Below, one piece after another: positions 20,673 to 35,600 of a stretch of 64,000 nucleotides of DNA; the first letter of the stretch is position 1; the number at the start of each line of letters is the position of its first letter. Under the pieces are notes generated by a model. It did not search any database. It saw only the letters and a list, made by a program, of their open reading frames with translations, and was not told the DNA's origin. The stretch covers positions 14,562,886 through 14,626,885 of the forward strand of contig NC_088789.1 of the NCBI RefSeq assembly GCF_949628265.1, in the 5' to 3' direction. The position numbers were made by a program, and so were the translations under genes. This stretch comes from Cloeon dipterum (lineage: Eukaryota > Arthropoda > Insecta > Ephemeroptera > Baetidae).

Positions 20673-23600
20673 TCAGTGGTTGTGCACAACACAGTTAGTT
20701 ACCAAGCGCTCCTCTTGCGACTGCTCCCCAGCTGCCAGAGATCGGTTGAGTTTCGACTGCAGACCCGAGGGCAGCATGCACGGGGTCACATAGCCGTCTG
20801 AGTCTTTGGTTGGGTCAAACTCGGTCGAGTGGGATGGCGATACCACGCGCAGGTACTTGCCTGTGTCGGTGCTGGCCGCCGAAGACGATTTTGACTCGGG
20901 AGGGAGGTAGACCACCGCAGGGTGCTGTAGGTTGCAGCGACCATCGACAGCTGAGGGGTCACCTGAATATGAATCCTCAATGAGCTACTGTATCTTTTAA
21001 GGCTAAGCTAGCATTACCAAAAGTGTCGCTCATTGCAAGGGGAGCTGGGTTTTCTTCAACCTTAACTTTAAGCTCTTCTAGGATATCCAGACAATTCTTA
21101 AACGTTGGTCTGCACTTAGGGCTTGTATGCCAACATCTCACCATTAATGAGTGCCTAGAAATTTTATAGGAAGACATTTCAGATAAATGGGACAAGCTGT
21201 TAAGTAACTGGTTACATAACTTAAATTGTATTTGAAATAATTTAACATGCTTTATCCCTTGAGCAAATGTTAAAACACTTAATTAAAATCTATATTGCTG
21301 CAACAGCTTCTGAAAATAATAACTCACATCTCATCTGGACAATTGGTGGGTCTGTTCAGTCTGCCTCCCTCGGTAACATAATTAAAGACCTCCTGGTTTG
21401 TTCTGGCAGGGTATGGCTGCTGGCCCATGGTGAGAATTTCCCACATGATGACCCCAAAGGCCCAGACATCACTTTGCGTAGTGAAGACTCTGTCCAGCAA
21501 ACTTTCTGGCGACATCCAACGCACGGGCAGCAGGCCTTCGCTCTCTTTGCGGTAGTAGTCGTTTTTGTACACATCCCTGGCAAGCCCAAAGTCACCAATC
21601 TTGACGACTCTGTTGGCGCCGGCAAACGACACCAGACAGTTTCGGCACGCCAGGTCGCGGTGGACGTATCGCATCTCCTCAAGATAGCGGCATCCGCGCG
21701 CCACGTCGACCGCCATTGACACTAAATCTATCATGGTCATTTCGCCTGACCTCTGCAAATTTGACAAGATTGAGATTTTAGCACTTTGATCAAGTTGATA
21801 TTTCACATACCGTCAGAGGTCTGCTTGTGCGAAGGAAATTGAGCAAGTCTCCACCCTCCATTAGTTCCATCACAATGAAATTTGACTCTTTGTCCAAGCA
21901 CACTCCCAGCATTTGCAGAATGTGCTCGTGGCGAAAGTTGCTCATCAGCTGAGCTTCCTTCAGGAACTCTCTTTTCTCGTGCTCTGTGGCGCCTTTCTTT
22001 AGTGTCTATGGGAAAGTTAAACTCTTAGTAAAAAGTAGCATGTATGCAGCCTGCGCGACTTAGCATATGAGCAGGTTGCCTACTTTCATATTTAACAGTC
22101 AAAGAGCACACCGTAGGTTCGATATGAGAGCTAAAAATACTCACCTTGACTGCAACCTTTTCTTGTCCTCCAGGCAATTCTATGGCCTCGCCTTCATAAA
22201 CTTCGCCAAAAGCTCCGCTGCCCAGGAAGCAAGTCAGTTTGATTTGGTCCCTGTTATGTCTCTAGTTAAATACCAGGCAGTCCATGTAAAAAATGTTAGC
22301 CCATACCTTCTGATATGCTGCAGTGCAGCAATTTCGAGGTCCCCAGATGAAAGCAAATTGTCTTCAGTTGACTCTCCTGCTGACTCGCTGAGAGAGTAGG
22401 ATGAGATGTACAGAGCGTTTGTGTGCTGCATGACTGGAAGGCCACTGCTGCCCCTCGGCGTTTCGCGCAGGGTCGCCAGCTCAACATCTGGGTTGTGCCG
22501 ACTGATCGGCACAATTGGACTAGGCATTCTTTTGCTTTTTCGTTTTGGACAAACTGAAAAGATGGAAAATACCCAATAAGGGTCAACTTGTAAAGCTTTT
22601 AATTTCGAGACTTACCACAAATAAATACTGCAATTAAGGAGATTGTGCAGAGGCACAATGCCATCAGGAGTGGCAGTCCAAAAGACAAAATGCCGATTGG
22701 GTTTGCACTTCCTCCACTCATCTTAGCGCTTTCAGCAGTGTCAAAGAGGTTGCTCACTTGACTCCAGTTGCTGCAGCCATATGCGTTGTAGGCTTGCACT
22801 CTGAAGACATATTTTGTGTTTTGCTGAAGATCTCCAAGCCAGCGGTTTTCTACAAAGTGGGATGCGATTAATTCCGTAATTACTATTATCATTTTTGTTG
22901 TTACTGTATAATTGTTAATTTACAGAGGAATGTAAGACAACAATCACATTTAAAAGTTATTGGCCTAATAATTAATGGAAAATTGTCATCAGATTGGCAG
23001 GCACATCAATTTAAAATCCTTTTAGCTTGTAATTCAGAGTAATATTTTACCTAAACGACCCCAATCAAGTTAGAAACTATTACAGAATACACACCAGTTC
23101 CATTGTAGAGGCGAGACCACTGTCCTTCAGTTGCACTCGTTTTACTTGCACTCCGTTGCTGCTCCACCTCTTTCCCCTCCAAAATATACATCTCGATATC
23201 AGCACCATTGCTCTTGGAAGGCTGCCACAAGACTTGGTGCTTCCCAACAGGCAAGAATGTGACGTAAGGTAGACCTGGAGCACTGGGGCGATCAACTAAG
23301 AAAAGAAAATTGTTTTTCAGCAGCCCAGCAAACAAAATAAATTATATACCTAAGGTCTCAAAAGAAAACCTGCTGTCTTGAGGCCAGGTTACAGGCTGAC
23401 CGCTCTCAGTGTACCACAGTTTGAGACGAAATTGGTAACTTGATTTTGGCGCCAGATTTCTGGCTACAAATTGGCCAGGCGATGACTCGTTGATGATTTG
23501 CCACATGTTCCCTCCAAGTTTTGCAAACTGCATCGAATATCTCATTTTCATGTAGCCAGCCACCGATTCGGGTAGTGCGCTATCCCAACTGACAATTAAA

Positions 23601-26600
23601 TTATCAGTGTCTGCGTTCACCAGTTGTATGTCTCCAGGCTCTGGTAGAGTCTTGACTTCTGTTGGCGGTGTTTCGCTCCTCAAATGATGATTCATTTTTG
23701 AAGAGGCTCTCACCTGTTATAAAATAGACGCAAGGTTTAATTTTCAAGCCTATATACCTATACTTCCATATTTTATACCTTGATTTGATATAGTTGACTA
23801 GGCAGCAGTTTGTCTAAAATAGCGGAATATATGGAACCATACTGCTCAGAACTGTCTACTGGCAGCTCCCCAAACTGTCTGGGCGTAAATCCTGTACCAT
23901 CAGTGCTCCACAGGACATCATACTTAATAGAACGACTCCGTATGTTCAATGGTGGCGACCAGGACACTCTGATTGACCAAGGGCTAAGCATTTGGAGCCT
24001 CACGTCTTTAGCTTCGCTGGGTGCTGATAGACCAAGAAAAAAATTGAAATATCAATGGAAATCAATAAGTAGGACTTTACCTCCTTCATCAGTTTTGAAA
24101 ATCAAAGGACTGCCAAAAATCGGTGGTTCGTTTGAAATAACAGTATAGTGGTTACTGGCAGCCAAGAAAATGCCGTAACAAGAGAATGGCTCCAAGTTCT
24201 CAATGGTCACTGCAGTTTCATAAGTTTCCTACAAAGTTAAAATGAAACATTAAGTATCTTGCACACTATACCACCCATCATAAGAGCGCACCATGTACTT
24301 GCAGCTTTCTAGAGACTGCACATAACATGCTGAAGGTGTATCTTCCTCGCATGAAGTTTGGTAATAATATATGACAAAGTGAGAAGAAGATTGGGAAGTG
24401 CCACCGCAATGTTCCTCTACGCCAATCGATTCCCAAATAGGAAGCAACAGAGTCAGCGAGTGAGATGTAGAGGATGACAATTTTGGAACCACTTGCTGCG
24501 TCACATCAGGCGGCAACTTCAGACAGTCTGGTTCTGTTTATGAGCTATTTAAGTAGTACATAAGAGACACTATAAATAATCTTACCTGGGAAGGGTTGCA
24601 GGTAAGATCCAATGGCAGTTATAAGACCAACGCCTTGGTTGGCAACCAATGTAAAGTTTTGACTCTCATGTGAAGCACCGTCATTGACAACAATGGCAGT
24701 CTTGGGTGATGAGAAGGCCCTTCCATCTCTGGCAATTAGCCAATAAACGTTTTCTGTGTCCGAGCTTAAGGAACTGACTATGAGGCCTGTGAGGAATAAA
24801 TAATTTTAGTCAAAGCAGATGAGTGTCATTTGATTAAAAATTAACCATTAGTCATGTTTTGGCTTGCCAGCAATTCACAATTGCAGCCATCCAAGTCAGA
24901 GGACCAAATTTCGCCTTTCAATTCGTCTGTCCATATTAGATTCTTTGTCGCGACATCAAGGGCCAAAGGGCGACCTGGCATATAGATTTTGGGGCAGTTG
25001 CAGTTGCTTTCATTGGACAAGAAAGTTGTTCCTTCTGGGCTGCTCAGGCTACTTTGCATGATTTTCACATCTTGACCATTGTCCTCGACCCAAAAGATCT
25101 CACTGCATGGACAAAAGTTATTTTTGTATTGGAAAGACAGTATAATAACCTCATCTGCTTACTTTGAATGAGGTGAAACCTGCAGCCCAGATATGGCACC
25201 AGGCCGGACCAAAAACTTGGATGCTTTTACATTATCCAAGTTCATAGACCAAATTTGAGATTCAGTTATGAGCTGTTCCGACCAGTACAATTTCCGAGCC
25301 ACCCAATCCACCACCAGGTTCGACCCAGGGTTTACAAGTTGATGTACCTAAGAGTTTTAAAATGAAAAACTGTTAATTTGTGTTATATAAAATCTAAGCT
25401 TACCTTGCTTGGGTTACTGCAGTTAATTCTGCAGCTACTGATCTCCCTGCCCTCTTTGCTGAGCCAAAAGATAACTTCATCTGAAGCTAAGTAGGTCACG
25501 GCTGACACGGAATCTCTCAAGGTAATGGCATAAGAGGTATTTAACGTGTCCAGATCAAGGACAGTAATTTCTTCCTTCCTGACCACCAGAAGTTGCGGCA
25601 CAGGCTTCTCAACACTTGTGTCTAGCCAAACAACTTCACTTCCATTTCCTTCTCCTGCGTCAGTGCTGGCCCAAATCTGTTTAATATAATGGTAAAATAA
25701 TTCACAATACATATAATTTCTCCTAATTGGAGGACAATATCTTTTTTATTGGAAACATTTCAAATAGGAAAACAATTACCTGCAAATTGTATTCCATATA
25801 TGTGAGCAAGTGGTGCATGGCATATTCAAATATGTGGCTTTCAAGATGGATGTTTTCACATTCCTGATCATTATCACCAGGATCAAGCCATTTGCAAATT
25901 CTCAGACGGTAGCTTAGGATCACACCATTTGGCTCTAGTGGGGGTTTCCACCTGAAGATTACTTTGACCGTAACATTTGTGCTCACAGGTGATGGTCTAT
26001 GAAGGGAAACAAAGACTCTTGGTGATTGAGGCGCTGAAGGAGCAGCAGCTGGAGTGAATATTGTGAGGGGGGCCTCCCTTGGAGAGGAACCCCAGTATGT
26101 GTAGGCCCTGATGTTAATCCTCATTGGTGTATATGAGGGAGCCACTGAGCCAAGGTGAACCCAATTGAACTCAGTGTCAAACTGCAACAAAATCCTTATT
26201 GGTTAAAACCATTCAATGAACACTTATTTTCAAGTTTTCTTACCAGGTATTGGGTTTTACTTCTTATGTTGGTAATTTTGACTTCATAAAACACTTTGCC
26301 ATAGTTCACATTTTTCACGTGATCCCAGCTGAGGCTGACATTGTCAGTGGCACCAGAAAAATTAATTGAAGACTGGTCTACTGGTCTTGGAATCACATTT
26401 ATTTCAGTGACATCTGAAATGAAAAATATTTTTTTGCTATACATATAATAGTGTATTGAAACTTAGGATTCTTCTGATATAGTTTATCTATAAGTTCATA
26501 TAATAAATAACTGCTTTTTTGATATAACTCAGAAATATCATAATCACCTTTTGGATGGTGCTGAGTACTGCGATCTATAATGGCAACCACGTAAAGTCCT

Positions 26601-29600
26601 GAAAGGCGCGAGTCTGAGATGATTGCCGCTCCTCCACCACTGGTGTCAGAAATTACTGCAACGTTTCCATCTTGAAGCCACAGAAGATGGTCACTAAAAT
26701 AACAGAGAGGCCCTGAAACAAGGAGAACATTTATTTAAAACTAATGGAAAAAAAGAGAATCAAGTTTCGCTTGCCTTGCACAATTGGGTTGGCGATACTA
26801 ATTGCCCGCTCTGGTTCAATGACCTTAGGCCTCACATCCTTCTGGTTGCTTAAAGACATGGGTGCCTTATACAGCATGGAGCCGTCATTGCTCCTGACGA
26901 TCCAAAATATCACACTGCGCTCTGTGTCCAGAGTGATTCCCATGACTGCAATTAAAAATAAATTTGACACCCCTTTCTCATATTATATTTATATAGTTAT
27001 TGGATTTTATGAGCAAAGCAAACCTTGCATTCCACTGAAAAGTTGCGCTGAATAGTAAACGGTCTTGTTTTGGCCATTGAGTCTTGAACTGGCCACAGTG
27101 TAGCTGGTCGACCAGTAAATATACGCGTTGAGGGAATCAACGTGAATTTCCTTAGCCACTTCAAAAATTGGAAGAGGTTCAGGGTCTTCTCCGTTCAGGC
27201 CACAACGCTTAATCTTAAGAAAACATATTTTTTGTATAAATTAGAGCTTTAGCTCATATTTAAAAATATAATTTTTAAGATTTCATGTTCAATATTTAAT
27301 CCAAATTCATAAGATAAATTAGCATATTAAAAATTCTTACCATAGACTGTTTAGGGTTTGACCAGTACAACCGCTTCCCAAGCCAGTCAACAGCAATACT
27401 GCCAGCAGAATCAACTCCAGCGACAAGACCGTGCTCCTTGGAAGTTGTGTTGAACCACATGGTTTTGGAGGAGTTTGTAGAAAAGTACAACATATCCTTG
27501 AACCAAGCCACCGTTGTCACGAATAGAGCTGTGTTAAGATCCTATGATTTCAAATAAATTTATAAAAAATGTAACGCGAAAACCAATAACTCATATACTA
27601 ACCCTGAGCAAATCAGAGTGTACTAGGGTTTCCAGGTTGTCGCCAGTTGTGTCAGTTTGGACAAGTCCTTCTTCAGTGCCCCAAACAATGGTGACCTCTT
27701 TTTGGCCAGGTTTAGGTGCCCTGAAGGACCTGCCATGGAACTCACTCGACCAGGGTCCTCTTCCTGAGGATGTGTAAGCACCAACCCTGAAGGTGTAGTG
27801 GGTGAAGGGTTGAATAGGGGAGAGAGTCAGCGAGGTGGATGGAATATTGCGGATTGTGCTGATTGAGCCATCAGTTTCATTTGTGACTTGCACTTCATAC
27901 GACCAGTTCTGCCAAGCACCTTTCCCTGCGATTTCCAATCAAATTTTAGTTTGACAAAAGTAAAATCTTAGATTACAAGCACGCTAAAGCATAACGCATG
28001 TAATAAAAAAATTGCATAAATATTATACCTTGTCCAGCAACAAGATGTGGAGCTTGCCAGGCCAGCTTCGCAGTGTTATAGCCAAAAATTGCCTGGAGAG
28101 AATTAGGTGGGTTTACAGGGACAGGCATTCGCTGTGATGGTTGCGATAGACTGAGCATGCAGAACTGTTTGGTGGAAGTCTCATGGGGAAAGATGTGGTG
28201 GAAGTATAGCTTGTCGACTGGGTTGTGCTCTTCCCCCTTGATGCGAGAGCCATCGGTCCAGAAGAACAGACCATTGACGGCCACCAGCGAAATGACCTTT
28301 TTGAATTCAGCCTCTTGCGTTTTCTGTCTTATGTTGGACTTTTCCTTGCTGCAATTCATTTAAATCATAGTTCTGTTTAATCTGTCTGGCGGCACAGTAT
28401 CAGTGTCTATTTAAGGCGTTTTGCGCTTTAAAGAAAATAATTATACTGTATTTCTCCTTATATCTTATTTTAATGTTGTTTATATTTAAGTTGCTAGTTG
28501 CAGTACAATTAAAATTCTGGATACCAAATAAGGAAAAAATGTTATTTTGTAGAAAAAGGTTCTCACCCATCAAGAGACACCGAAAATATAGTGTTCTGCC
28601 TTTCATCAGCGACAAATAGTCTGAGACCAGCATGGTCAACAGTGTAAGCTCCAATCTTTGCATTATCAATGATAATTTCGGGCTTTGTCCCATGTCTCAC
28701 TCCATTGCTAGGTTCTGTGAGGTCCAACCGGTACAGTCCATCATCTCCTTGTTCATTGCTCATGATCCAAAACATATAACTGATCAAAGGATTCAATATT
28801 TACTAAATGCTTAACAAACGCACAAGAAATTTACCCATTGTAAGGATCCACTTGAAGCTGTCGTGGTATTGAGTGGAGGCCAGCAAGGGTGACTGTCAAT
28901 CCCTGGCCATCCAAGGAGCACTTTGAAATGCACCACTTAGCTTGGTCAGCCTCCCCAACAATGAAAAGAGCGCCATTCAGCCAGTCCACGCTCAAAGATG
29001 TTGGCTCAAACCCAAGCACAGCACGGCCAACAACAAGCATCGGTTCTGACTGGTCCATGAGTGGAAGACGGAAAACCGAGCCACTCATGTCCGAGAAGAA
29101 AATGATCTTGTGACGCAAATGGACAGCACAGCCTTTATAATAAAGAGAAAAAGAAACAAATAATCAGTAAAAGGAATTGAAATTATAGAACAATAACTCT
29201 CTGCAAAATTATTAAATATATTTTAGCTAAATTATTGGTTTCTAATTTCATTTTTGCTTACCCAAAATTTTGTTCCTTGATTGATAAACCTTAGTCATAT
29301 CTCCGATGATATCTAGCTCCAGTTTGTAAATAGCGTCTTCTGTGCACAATAGCACTTGAGCATTTTCACCAGCATAAACTGAACACAGACATTATTATTA
29401 AACTCTGTAAAACAGCTTTGAAATTATTTTTAAACCTTCAGGTTCCTTTGGGGTTGAAACATTGGCGGTGGTGGCCGGCCCTTCCCCTTCCCAATTTCTA
29501 GCAGCAACACTGACAGAGTAGTCACGGCCAGGGGGTACATTTTGCCACAAGTAGTTTTTGGGTTCCTCATTATTTACCACAGGTATATCCTACACAGAAG

Positions 29601-32600
29601 CATTAATTACAAAGGCAGGCTAAGGTATCAACATTTAAAGTAAAAACAATACCAACAAAATTAACAATCATACCCAAAAATTGCTTTAAGTCCAAGTACT
29701 TTCAAATTTCATGCATTCTACTGCACCAAATTATTTTAATGCCATTTTGTAAACCATATTATGTTAATTTAACGCTCCCAAAGTCACATATACAAATGAC
29801 AAGTCCAACTACCTTGACAGCCGAGTAGGGATTTTGGTTACTTGTTGAGGGGAGTTCACTCAAATACAACACATAAGACAACACAGGGCCCCTGGAAAAA
29901 GCACCGGGCAACCAAGTGACAGACACGTGTGTTGCGTCCACTGCCACCGCCCTGACCATTTGAGGTTCCGATGCAGGCAGCCCCGCCGCTTTGGTTCCAA
30001 TCACTACGCTTGGTTCAGAAAACTGCACCATCTGTGGGAAGACTGAATGGTTTGACACCAAAGCTGCCACTCGAAACTGAAAGTTAAAATAAAGAGATAT
30101 CAAATCAAACTTTCCTCAAAATTGTCTAAAGTTATTAGAAATCAATTTTAAAAGTACAATTTAGCTAATTTTATTCATTTTGAATCTACATACGTAAGAG
30201 AAACGAAAGCTTTCATATTTTATTTTTATGAAACGTTTCAATATCATCACATAAGGCTTTCCTCCTTTATGACGTTTTTTTTGGTAAATTTATCAAATAT
30301 ATACAAATAGTTAAATAATCACCACAGAAATTGAAATGGCCTACCCTGTACTTGGTGTACGGAACCAAGTTGTCAATTGTTCTGCTTGTGCCTGGTAGCA
30401 TTGTTTGGTTGCAGCAGTAGGTCCATCTTGAAGACGGTACCTCTTCATACTTCCACTGAATGCCGTACAATGTGTCCGTTTGGCCAACGCCATTCCACTC
30501 AAGACTCAGGGAAGTAGAATCAAGGGAATCAGCAACCAGGGCTGGAGTGGAGGGGTAGCCCAATTCATCTAACAAAGGTAATTCAGCACTTCAGCTCAAA
30601 ATATTGAACACACGTAAATTTTTATTTGAATTGGTACTGAGAGTGGTCTCTCAGAGAATTTGTTTTTAGAATTTGTAATAAACTCAATTACTCATTCTAT
30701 AACTGGTCCAATTTATAAGGAAAAATACGGCGTCGAGCGTTAGCTTTTATGAAGCACGCATAGTTAGGGGCAATTTGTCTGATCAGACTAATTAAAAGTT
30801 AAGTAGCCCATGGACTGTGTCAAGCAGAAACCCGATCCAATTTCTCTCCTCAGCGCGCGTCTGCACTCTGTCATGCCAGCAGGGGGCAGAGGGGGGAACA
30901 ATTTGCCGCCCGCCCACGACTTTTTACTCTGCAGCGTTTTCTGTGGAACAGCTCTATCAACTCGCTCATTGAAAAAACAAGCTGGCAGGCGTTCATTCAA
31001 AACTAATAATTTAGAATAAGGACTATACCAACCTTTGAGATGCTGAAAATACTGATTCAGAGCGTAATTGCAGCTCATGACGCAGAAGAGTTCCCGAGGT
31101 GGCAAAAGGTCCTGAGTACCATGACACGCATGTCGGCAGCTTGATCTCTTGGCTTGTGTCCACGCCGAGCAACCACGGTTTATCTGCCAACACAAAACCA
31201 TAAATAAAATACATGATGTGTGTAACCTCGAGATTTACTATACTATTTGTTACTGGACTTGTAGCCAAACAACAGGCGTATGTTCATATATTTCAAACAA
31301 ACCTCTGTCTGATAGGTTAAAAAGTTAACTTTTTAACATTTGAAGTCGTTTAAAAATGAGATCAGAAAGTTTTAAAAGGATAAAAACCAGACAGGTTATG
31401 CATACTTTCCCACGCTTGCAAACAGGATTTATATTCTGAAATAGAATGCATCCCACCCTTGTGTTGCGGTGATTGCGGTTTTGTCTTTAAGGGGAGATGA
31501 GCCGCGATTTTTTCGAGTAGTAAAACGCTTGCGGTTTGATCATCGATTGCCAGAGTTATTTGATACATTAATCAGACACGTCGAGAATATTTAACAGTAT
31601 CCACATAGAACACATACACGTTATAAACAAACGCTAATGACAAACCAGCATTACCACATAGTCACCAAATTTTTTAACACATTTAATCGCTTGATAGTGA
31701 AAATGAAGACAGAAACACGCGAAGTTGTAATAACTGTTGAAGAACGAAATGCAGCTTCCTCTGTGTAGCGAGTAGAGTATTTTTCCATATTTCTGCTCAC
31801 TTTGTTTCAACTGCTGGTTGCATCCCGAATTCATGAGCTTATTGTAATACTAAATTTTGATACTAATCAATTGTAAACTATAAAAAACACGAGGAAATTG
31901 GAAGATTTTGTAGAATCGGTACGTTCTCCCGCACAGGTGTGACGCGTCTTTAGGGAAAGGTGTTCAAAATGTTTGTTGATCTTCAGGTAAGTGTTTGCGC
32001 GACTAATATTTCCATAACTGAACCACGCACCCTTGCAGCCAACGACTGCTCGCGAACGCACAGGATGTTTGAGCGCTGGGCGTTTCAAGCTTTTGTTTTT
32101 CCACAAAATACACTCACTTCTTGCTTGCACCTCTACCTATATGACACACATGGCGTGCACAAAAAATTAGGCGGGTGCTGTGAGAGCCACAAAATAGGTA
32201 CGACCCCCATTTAAGTAGGGATTTGTTTGATCACCAAATATCACTTTGAGCCACCAGCATTTTGATATTTTATAAAACTATAACCATCTTAAATCGATTG
32301 AAGCCCGCAAACAAGTTCAATTTATTTACGCTGCAGTAAAAAATTAACAAACACATGAGTTTTCAAGTGCGTAGTAAAAGAAGAAAAGAAGTGTTCTATC
32401 CACGATCATATTTTATAACGATCTTTATGAAAGCTTTAAAAAATTCTCACAATCAATCCATTTTACGAGACAGCTGGAGCGACAAGAAAAAACAACAATT
32501 AAAACCACGCTGGTCCTAATTGTTTGTGTGTAAATATACCAGGGGCCAGACATGGCAGCAGAGCATTCAAATCTGCTCATAACCCCTCTGAAAAAACAAA

Positions 32601-35600
32601 CAATGAACAGGCGCGCAAACACACGCTAGAGCGACGAGTGCACATTGTACGATGTACAACATTTTTACACGCATCTCCGTCTGCCCTAACAAGGTTCTCT
32701 TTGGGAAAAAGACACTCGCAACCATATGGTTAGAGTCACTTTCGCGCCAACTATAGTGGGTTTAAGTTTTGGTGGGTGGAATGTTTAACAACTACCACTT
32801 TTAGTTTTTCACTCTTCTTTCTTTTTGACGCCCCCATTTTTGGAGTTAAGGCTGGTTAGAAAAAACAATCACAAGCAGATATAAGTTGTCTTGTATTTCG
32901 CCTGTTAAAACAGATGGGAGGGATGCCCTATTCCCAAGATTTGTTACATGCATTATTCTTATTATCAGCGTATAATATTTAATACTTTGGACATCAAACG
33001 ACACTACAATGACTCTGCACATGCCACAAATACACATTGGCTGACTACAGTAGCACTTACAAGCGATATGCGAATTGCTTGGCCTTTAAACTCTCACGGA
33101 ATAGAAAGAGTACGAATCAGGGCATGCAGCTCATGTATTTCTATCTTTTAAATGAAAATTATTAATATTTTTCTTGCAAACTAACATAAATTGAATTTTG
33201 CAGCCGAGATGAAACTCACAAAATAAAACGCAATAATTAACATAGCACAAAGTTGGTCCTAGAAAATGTACGAGTGTACTGTAGATAGTTCTCGTTACTA
33301 TAAGTGATCTAAATTATGTCAGTTTGGGCTGCGGCGCGCGATCGCGCTGCGTGAATTGTATTATGGGCTTGGAGATGCGTGTTTGATGAGAGCAATAGTG
33401 CAGCCAGCTAACGCCGTGGAGCAGATCACCCGTCGCAACTGCTGCAAAACAGGAAACGTGCAATTTATTCAGCACCGCGCGCGCATTGTCAATTGTGCAG
33501 CAAACTATACTCAAGCGGCGAGAGCATCGCTAGCCAGCCTTTGGTGCGTGTGCACACACACACACACACACACACATATGAACCAGAGGGCCCATTTTCC
33601 CGGCAGGACGCGCGCAGACGGGCTCTAATCACAATAATAAAAAAGAACTGCGGCCCATCACGGGTAAAAGTGGAGCTGGCTCGATTTGTGTGACTCTTGC
33701 TTTCGTCTTTGGCTGGCAAAGTGAGTGCGCGACCCCGACCCCACCTATGTGTGCTGAGCGCGCTTCCTCCCTGATGCCCGTCGCCGCTTCCTTTTTCACA
33801 CAACCCGCGCAATTACGCTTCAATGACAACGCGAGGGTGGAATCAATTCGTCCGTTACGCTAGTCTAATAGCCGTGTTTTTCGAGAGCCGGACACCTACA
33901 GCATGAGTTGAAGAGGAAATGCCTATCAAGGAATGTTTTTCGACTAATTGAATTTGAAAACAGAAAAACGTTTCCCTGAGCGTCACTCGTCACCCTAAGG
34001 CTGTTTTGTTTGGTTCAGTGTGCGGTGCTACGGAAAAATCAAAAGCAAAATATCAAAGCTGAGGCTTACCCCTCACAATTTCCAAACGAAGTAACGAAAC
34101 GATGAGTTAAATTTTAACTCGTGACCCGCGAGCGGCAGCTCTATATGCGTGAACCGCGTGTCAAAGATGATTTATGCGGCCAAAAAAGTTGAAAAATAAA
34201 CATTTGATAACCACTCACCTCCTTATCATAGCACTGGTCACCACATTCGGCGTCAGTCGTGACCCCACTTTTGTTCTGAAACAAGAGGAGAGATGTATCG
34301 TTGTTAATATATCCCAAATTAAAATTTTAACTAGGCAATTTGTTTATATATAGGTGAAACGATTATAGTTGTTGCCAAGGGTGCAAAACATAAATGAGAT
34401 ATTTGTTTTTATCGCCAAACTATCAATCAAATACTGTAAAATACAAATTATCTCATGCTTAAACATTATAAAACTATCAGCGAGGTTCCAAGATAGTTGG
34501 AACGCATAGGCTTCACCACTGTGCAAGTGGAAAAAACTTTGTTCACGTCTTGCACAAATAAGTGTGAGGGTCAAAGAGATCAGGGACATTAATTTTAATT
34601 TTCCCCATAACTTGATCCACAATCTGCATCATTGACTCTTACTCTTATATTTTGGATTTAAGATAACTACCATAAACCGTCGAAAGCAATGGCAAATCGA
34701 CAAAATTATTTTTAAAAACCGTTTTGGTATTATGAGAGTCTATAACGGCTTGTTTATTTCGGATTCCTTTGAATCAATTTGAACTATTGAAAACTATAAA
34801 ATGATCAAGGGCAAATGATCAAAGGAAAATTCAGTAAATAAGTTGGACCTGCTGAGGACTTCGTGATTTGATGAAAGAGACGAATTTAGAATTTGTTTTT
34901 GAGCCACGCTACTATATAAAAAGGTCCTTTGAAGAGTACACATTACCATCTAGTATTCTGAGGGAAAATTATTTTAATAAACGCTCTTGGTTATCTCACA
35001 AGAGAGGTCAGACTTGCAAAAGGCGGCCGCGATCAAGGAGCCACTCACTCACTCAGACGCACTGTTTGCATCTTCAGCCGGCTATTATGTGAGCAAGCGC
35101 GAGCACCCAGGCGCTGACCACATGACAAGCGGCGCCTAACTGCCAGAAAAATTTTGTTATCAGACAAACTGCTCCGACTTGATAACGGCTAATAAACAAA
35201 CTTATTTAACTCGGGCGCTTTAATTTATTGGCAATGATCCATATTCTTGACCAAAAATCGAATAATTTTCTATATTTTAAAAGTTTAAAAAAATCAAGCT
35301 TATTAACAAGGAAATAATACAACAGCCTTGACAAGATATGGTAATAGCAGGGGAAATTGATAGATTTCTTTGAGAGAAAAAATGATTTAATTGGTATTAT
35401 AGTTATTTATCAAGATTTTTAAAGTGGATGTGTAAAACATTAACCTGCGCTGAGCTCTGCGGTCGGTCATCAGGTCAAAAAATTGATAAGTACTGTATAT
35501 AAGTGATTGTTGTTAACAGTTTGAGACTGTGGTAAATGCTTGACAAAGCATACGTCCATAGTTGAAGAGGGAATCTAGTCAAAATCTACCCGCGTTGCAT

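Noticed and set aside
22251..22261. Acceptor CTAG at 22263-22262 for the first sevenless/ROS1 kinase exon
   Set aside because: It breaks the reading phase with the preceding exon; the AACAG acceptor ending the intron at 22251 restores HIRRDQIKL.
33489..33829. Overlapping ORFs around the CA microsatellite
   Set aside because: They run through the dinucleotide repeat and fall inside a sevenless/ROS1 intron; no homology.
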